Shown here in pieces: positions 7,972 to 11,400 of a stretch of DNA of 11,400 bases. Made by a program: the position numbers and the translations under genes. The notes under the pieces are model-generated. The model had not been told where the DNA came from. It worked only from the letters and a program-made list of their open reading frames with translations, and searched no databases. Source of the stretch: Bacteroidales bacterium (GTDB taxonomy: Bacteria; Bacteroidota; Bacteroidia; Bacteroidales; VadinHA17). The number at the start of each line of letters is the position of its first letter. Positions within the stretch are counted from its first letter, which is position 1. Location of the stretch: positions 1-11,400 of the forward strand of contig JADGPV010000115.1 of assembly GCA_017882245.1 (NCBI GenBank), in the 5' to 3' direction.

Positions 7972-8772
7972 TTAATTACCTGACCGGGCCAGGGTGTTAA
8001 TTTTCCTGTTGTGAACAAGAGATATTTCTTCATATGACAGAGAGCAGCCGTAGATAAGATAACCGCTTCCGGAGAGCTTCCTGACAGCTTCCTTTGACCC
8101 TGGCTCGTCCTGATCAAAGTTACGGTCATGAAACTCCACCAGGATCTGATCTATGGTAACTGGTGATTTAAGTATTGCATCAATTACCTCATATTCGGAC
8201 CCTTCGATATCCATTTTAAGAACATCGATATGGGTATGTTTAAGTTCCCGGGTGATGTCATCAAATGTCTTCATCATTACGGTGACCGACTTTTCAGCAT
8301 CGACCTCTTTATGCTTTATCATGCTGCCGGAAATGCCCCTCGGGTTGGCGGGAAGATAAAATTCAGCCTGCCCGCTTCCGGTAGCGCTTAATCCATAAGG
8401 GTGAAAGTGAAATTTCTCAGGAAGCTTCCGGCTTTGTATCCACTCTATTGACTTCGGGGTTGGGTCAAAAGCATGGACTACTGATCCATGTCTTCTGATG
8501 CATGCCAGATCAAATGAGATGTCCCTGCCCGATCCGAATGAATAAATGACCGAAGATTCATCCAATAGTCCGGGGATGATATAAAAACCTCCGTAACTGG
8601 TTCCGTACCATTCGCATCTGGCTTTGACAGCAGGTTCAAGATGGCTATAAGCAGACGGATCGATGTGTTTATTTATACTGCGTTTTCGCCGGAGTGACAA
8701 ATACTCAAGCCAAAGGTTTCCGGCTTTTTCTCTGACAGATTTTATGATGTAATTTGTCATTACGGGGTTCAT
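7972..8772 (-). CDS. FkbM-type SAM-dependent methyltransferase (METTL24-like subgroup)
   Basis: I chose the ATG at 8772 (266 residues) because it overlaps the upstream stop as ATGA; the longer in-frame version begins at a GTG at 8835 inside the redoxin gene. Motifs from that start are IYSFGSGRDISFD (76-88) as SAM motif I, VHAFDPTP (99-106) as motif II with an acidic residue for the ribose, LKMDIEGSEYEVI (185-197), which is the FkbM hallmark, and ILVEFHD (210-216). Motif I here is FGSGxDISFD rather than the usual D-V-G-A-N-x-G, a variant I associate with the METTL24/DPTP-type branch. FkbM enzymes O-methylate sugars or small molecules; the acceptor here is unknown. No signal peptide or membrane segment is seen, so it is cytoplasmic. 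Placed between a redoxin and an exporter, it may modify something that the exporter carries, but that is speculation. Confidence 0.87.
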   Translation of the reverse strand: MNPVMTNYIIKSVREKAGNLWLEYLSLRRKRSINKHIDPSAYSHLEPAVKARCEWYGTSYGGFYIIPGLLDESSVIYSFGSGRDISFDLACIRRHGSVVHAFDPTPKSIEWIQSRKLPEKFHFHPYGLSATGSGQAEFYLPANPRGISGSMIKHKEVDAEKSVTVMMKTFDDITRELKHTHIDVLKMDIEGSEYEVIDAILKSPVTIDQILVEFHDRNFDQDEPGSKEAVRKLSGSGYLIYGCSLSYEEISLVHNRKINTLARSGN

Positions 8773-9350
8773 ACTAGGTCGCAGGCTTCCGGGGGCATCC
8801 AGTGGGCGTCCTTTCCTTCCCATTTGATATTGCACCCGATTGGATTGGTTTTGGTTACCGATACGACTTTTCCTGAAGTAAGTTCACTGAGGACGATATC
8901 AAGATTATTGACGGTCATCCTCGATATATCACGAGGTGAATCAACTCCTCTGCCGGTATAGACAAGTACCCGCTCACTGTTGAAAACAAAGAAATGCGGA
9001 GTACGCAGGGCTCCATATGCCTTTGCGACCGACTGGTCCCTGTCATACAGGTATTTCCATGGGAATTTAAATTTCTCCATCCTGGAGACCATATTAGGAA
9101 AGCTGTCTTCCTCATAAGTGCTCTCGCTGTTTGAATTAATCCCCACAAAGACCACTCTGGCTGCACGGTATTTTTCTGCAGTGGCACGTGTCACCTCATC
9201 AGATCCCATCACATAAGGACAATGATTGCATGTAAAGAACAGAACGAGGTATTGGTAATCTTTAAAATCAGACAGGCTGTATTCCGGACCCTCTGTCGAA
9301 GGCAGCCTGAAGTCAATTGCTTTCTGTCCCGGTTCAAGTGTGAAGCTCAT
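8769..9350 (-). CDS. redoxin (AhpC/TSA, thioredoxin-fold) family protein, PRX-like
   Basis: The protein has 193 residues from the ATG at 9350. A frame extending upstream to 9434 starts only with TTG and adds residues unlike the family, so I reject it. The fold runs from PGQKAIDFRLPSTEGPEYSL (residues about 7-26), through the strand LVLFFTCNHCPYV (35-47) with the CNHC pair C41/C44, GINSNSEST (70-78), and RTPHFFVF (116-123), where P118 is the expected cis-Pro, to NPIGCNIKW (169-177). The CNHCPYV and IGCNIKW stretches are typical of the PRX-like1 group of thioredoxin-like redoxins, which has thiol-disulfide or peroxide-related activity that is not well defined. No signal peptide is visible, so it is probably cytoplasmic. 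It is the first gene of the minus-strand operon, and its stop overlaps the methyltransferase start by 4 bp. Confidence 0.88.
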   Translation of the reverse strand: MSFTLEPGQKAIDFRLPSTEGPEYSLSDFKDYQYLVLFFTCNHCPYVMGSDEVTRATAEKYRAARVVFVGINSNSESTYEEDSFPNMVSRMEKFKFPWKYLYDRDQSVAKAYGALRTPHFFVFNSERVLVYTGRGVDSPRDISRMTVNNLDIVLSELTSGKVVSVTKTNPIGCNIKWEGKDAHWMPPEACDLV

Positions 9351-9534
9351 ACCCTTATAATTGTTTTTGTTTCTGCTGTAAAATTTGAATAAATGCCTTT
9401 CGTCAAAACATTTGCTGTCGTTTACGGAGACCAATTTAATCTTTTTGGTTCAAAGCTGTTCGCGAATCTGTATCATTAGTACTATAAAGTTTAATAACTT
9501 TATCAAATAAGTACAATTTTAAAAGCCAGTTATT
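9351..9534. promoter_or_regulatory. divergent intergenic control region
   Basis: This 184-bp gap lies between the start of the minus-strand operon and the start of the plus-strand beta-helix gene, so promoters for both should lie here. It is AT-rich, especially 9470-9534. I looked for the Bacteroidota -7 (TAnnTTTG) and -33 (TTTG) pattern on both strands and found only partial matches, for example CAnnTTTG near 9447-9454 read on the minus strand, so I do not fix a promoter. The part nearest 9351 could be untranslated leader of the redoxin gene. The most distinct element is the inverted repeat annotated separately. Confidence 0.6.
9484..9503. promoter_or_regulatory. perfect inverted repeat, possible operator
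   Basis: The sequence ATAAAGTT-TAAT-AACTTTAT is a perfect inverted repeat with 8-bp arms and a 4-bp spacer. It sits 32 bp upstream of the beta-helix start and about 134 bp upstream of the redoxin start, a good position for a regulator controlling both directions. An 8-bp palindrome TAGTACTA (9477-9484) abuts it. The arms are AT-rich, so a chance match or a weak hairpin is possible. No regulator gene is present in the window to pair it with. Confidence 0.4.
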
Positions 9535-11289
9535 ATGAAGTCATATCATTCGTTGAAAGTTCCTTACATGTATTGTGGGGCCTGCATGATTACGGCCTTC
9601 CTGATGCTTAGCCTCCCTGTAGTATCTCAGCCTTCCGGTGGCCCGTACGGTCCTGTCAGGCAATCATGGCCCTTACCGGAGACGAATAGCAGGATTTTTT
9701 ATGTATCCCCTGACGGGAATGGCAAAGCTGCGGGGGAGACTCTGGATATACCCACTACTATTGAGGCAGCCATTGAAAAGGTAAAAACGGGTGACGTGAT
9801 CGTCATGCGTGGCGGAACATACCGCACAGGAAATCTGATACTGAATCAGGGCATAACAATTCAGCCTTACCAGGATGAACTGCCTGTTCTGAAAGGATCA
9901 TTTATTGCAGGAGGCTGGACTGATCTTGGTAACGGATTATGGACCACCAAATGGGACCGGCTGTTTCCCTCCAGGCCTGCCGACTGGTGGCAGAGAAACA
10001 GAAGCGGAAAAGAAACCCCTCTTTACAAGTTCAATGACGATATGGTGTTCATTGATGGCAGGCTCCTGATGGCTGCAGGCTACGAGGGAGAGGTCGATGA
10101 GAACTCATTTTATATCGATTATGAATCAAGCCTGGTATATATTGGAACAAATCCGGCAAATCACCTTGTGGAGATTACCGCATTCAATGTAGGGCTTCAC
10201 CGTATCACGGGAGAATGCCATGGCAGGGTGAGTGACAGTATTGGTCCTGTAATAAAGGGCATCACATTCACGCAATATGCGTACAGGGCAATAGAAGTCG
10301 ACGGGAAGGACCCGGAAGGGATCTCACCCGAGAGCGATCACGGAAAGGATGTCACAGGGACCACGCTTGAGCACTGCACAATCTCATTCTGCTCACGTGT
10401 AGCAGCTTACCTCAGGGGAGACAGGCTTACCCTGCGAAGCTGCAAGGTAAGTGACACGAGCACGGAGGGTATTTACGTCCTGAGTTCTTCAGATGTGCTT
10501 CTGGAAAAGAATATCTTCACCCGCAACAACATTGAGCAGATCACCGGATATTATCCTGCTGCGGTGAAGATCTTCAACCAGTGCTACCGAGTGACATGCC
10601 GTGACAACCTTGTCATTGATCTGCCATTCTCAAACGGTATTTGGTATGATGTCGGAAATGTTGACGGTGTCTTCATAAATAACTGGGTGGAAGGTGTCGG
10701 AGACATTAACACGGGAATATCCTATCTGCAGACCTGGCCCAGTGAAAGCGGTTTCTTTTTTGAGATATCAAAAGGAGCGATTTGCGCTGGCAATGTATTT
10801 GTCAACTGCGAGCTCGGTATTCATGTTCTGAACAGCTGTAATGTCAGAATGTATCAGAATACCCTCGTAAACAGCACTGCGTGTGTCAGCCGGAGTGAGA
10901 GGAGTGCCGCTGGCGATCACTTCGGATGGCATCCGGCCACTGGTCCTGATGTTGACAAGCGTGATGGTCATATGTTTATCAATAACCTAATGTATGGAGA
11001 AGCAGGGTTTAACAGACCGCTGCTGTTTGTCTGGCAGCGCAACATCCTTTGCGAAAGTCTTAAAGAACCGCAGTTTGCCATGATTGACAACAATGTGTAT
11101 GTTCAAAATCATGGCAGCAGGACCTTGCCGCTGATCCTCTGGAGCCCGGCTGCAAATGATAATTGCATCATCGCTCTTGATTCACCGGCTGAACTGAACA
11201 GGCTTCATCCCCAATTTTCAGCCCACAGCCTATTGTGTACTGACTGCAGTGTCTTTAAGAGCATCGAGCTGGGGGATTATCATCCTTAA
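9535..11289 (+). CDS. secreted right-handed parallel beta-helix protein (pectin-lyase-like fold)
   Basis: The protein has 584 residues with an N-terminal signal (hydrophobic stretch about 12-30, cleavage probably near VVS, residue 31). If translation began at Met17 the signal would be shorter and more typical, but the ATG at 9535 is first. The opening IFYVSPDGNG (54-63), IEAAIEKVKTGDVIVMRGGTY (76-96) and ITIQPYQDELPVLKGS (107-122) are the standard entry of pectin-lyase-like beta-helix proteins. A non-helix insert rich in Trp follows (about 125-165). Beta-helix rungs then run through about 237-480, with Asn-rich turns such as LLEKNIFTRNN, GVFINNWVEGVG, CAGNVFVNCELGIHVLN and MFINNLMYGE. I see no assignable catalytic motif, so it could be a lyase, hydrolase, epimerase or binding protein acting on a polysaccharide. 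It is divergent from the glycosidase operon and may be co-regulated. It stops at DYHP, perhaps slightly short for its kind. Confidence 0.83.
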   Translation: MKSYHSLKVPYMYCGACMITAFLMLSLPVVSQPSGGPYGPVRQSWPLPETNSRIFYVSPDGNGKAAGETLDIPTTIEAAIEKVKTGDVIVMRGGTYRTGNLILNQGITIQPYQDELPVLKGSFIAGGWTDLGNGLWTTKWDRLFPSRPADWWQRNRSGKETPLYKFNDDMVFIDGRLLMAAGYEGEVDENSFYIDYESSLVYIGTNPANHLVEITAFNVGLHRITGECHGRVSDSIGPVIKGITFTQYAYRAIEVDGKDPEGISPESDHGKDVTGTTLEHCTISFCSRVAAYLRGDRLTLRSCKVSDTSTEGIYVLSSSDVLLEKNIFTRNNIEQITGYYPAAVKIFNQCYRVTCRDNLVIDLPFSNGIWYDVGNVDGVFINNWVEGVGDINTGISYLQTWPSESGFFFEISKGAICAGNVFVNCELGIHVLNSCNVRMYQNTLVNSTACVSRSERSAAGDHFGWHPATGPDVDKRDGHMFINNLMYGEAGFNRPLLFVWQRNILCESLKEPQFAMIDNNVYVQNHGSRTLPLILWSPAANDNCIIALDSPAELNRLHPQFSAHSLLCTDCSVFKSIELGDYHP

Positions 11290-11366
11290 TAAACATCTGA
11301 AAAGCCTGAGTGAAAACGAGACAAGCAAGCTTCGGCTTATTGATTCAAATTATAACAGAGGATTAT
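11290..11366. other. short intergenic gap after the beta-helix gene
   Basis: This AT-rich stretch follows the beta-helix stop. It contains a tiny hairpin, AAGC-TTCG-GCTT (11327-11338), which has a stable UUCG loop but only a 4-bp stem and no following T tract, so it is not a convincing terminator. One frame shifted by +1 from the beta-helix gene stays open to 11383 but shows no recognisable family motif. Confidence 0.5.
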
Positions 11367-11400
11367 ATGCATTTGACAACTAAAAATCAAATGCTGACAA
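11367..11400 (+). CDS. possible start of next gene, cut by window edge
   Basis: An ATG at 11367 opens a frame reading MHLTTKNQMLT that stays open to the right edge. An AGAGGA stretch 6 bases before it could serve as a ribosome-binding site. Only eleven residues are visible, so neither coding status nor function can be judged. It would lie 77 bp after the beta-helix gene on the same strand. Confidence 0.25.
   Translation, partial: MHLTTKNQMLT

Noticed and set aside
8773..8835. GTG-started N-terminal extension of the methyltransferase
   Set aside because: It would overlap the redoxin gene by 67 bp with unusual sequence; the ATG at 8772 forms a neat ATGA overlap and fits the family.
11327..11338. 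AAGC-TTCG-GCTT hairpin as a terminator
   Set aside because: The stem has only 4 bp and no T tract follows it.

Overview
The window looks like chromosomal DNA of a member of the Bacteroidota, probably an environmental or gut polysaccharide degrader. The evidence is a GH97 (SusB-type) lipoprotein next to a GH95 fucosidase-type lipoprotein, an LGN-like concanavalin/PD40 secreted protein of a kind common in this phylum, start codons without clear Shine-Dalgarno sequences, and tight ATGA gene overlaps. I saw no rRNA, tRNA, CRISPR array, transposase or phage gene.

Layout. Positions 1-9350 hold one continuous block of eight minus-strand genes. In transcription order they are: a redoxin/thioredoxin-fold protein (9350-8769), an FkbM-type methyltransferase (8772-7972), an ABC-2 type ATPase (7939-7052) with its membrane permease (7036-6227), a secreted six-hairpin glycosidase-like protein (6221-4590), a secreted DUF1349-like plus TolB/PD40 beta-propeller protein (4605-3091), a GH97 lipoprotein (3063-1090) and a GH95 lipoprotein that runs off the left edge (1093-1). 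Neighbours overlap by 4, 16 and 4 bp, or are separated by 5 to 32 bp, so a single operon is likely. Positions 9351-9534 form a divergent control region with a perfect 8-4-8 inverted repeat. On the plus strand, 9535-11289 encodes a secreted right-handed beta-helix protein, followed by a short AT-rich gap and possibly the start of another gene at 11367.

How it may work together. The four exported proteins at the end of the operon look like a glycan-degrading set: GH95 removes alpha-L-fucose or alpha-L-galactose, the GH97 has the retaining-type Asp and may act on alpha-galactosides, a third (alpha/alpha)6 enzyme has no assigned specificity, and the DUF1349/PD40 protein may bind glycan. The divergent beta-helix protein could be a lyase or hydrolase for the same substrate. 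No SusC/SusD pair or regulator lies inside the window, so this is either the flank of a polysaccharide utilisation locus or a non-canonical glycan operon. The link to an exporter, a sugar-type methyltransferase and a redoxin in one transcription unit is unusual and is the main point of interest. All functions come from reading motifs by eye; no database search was run.
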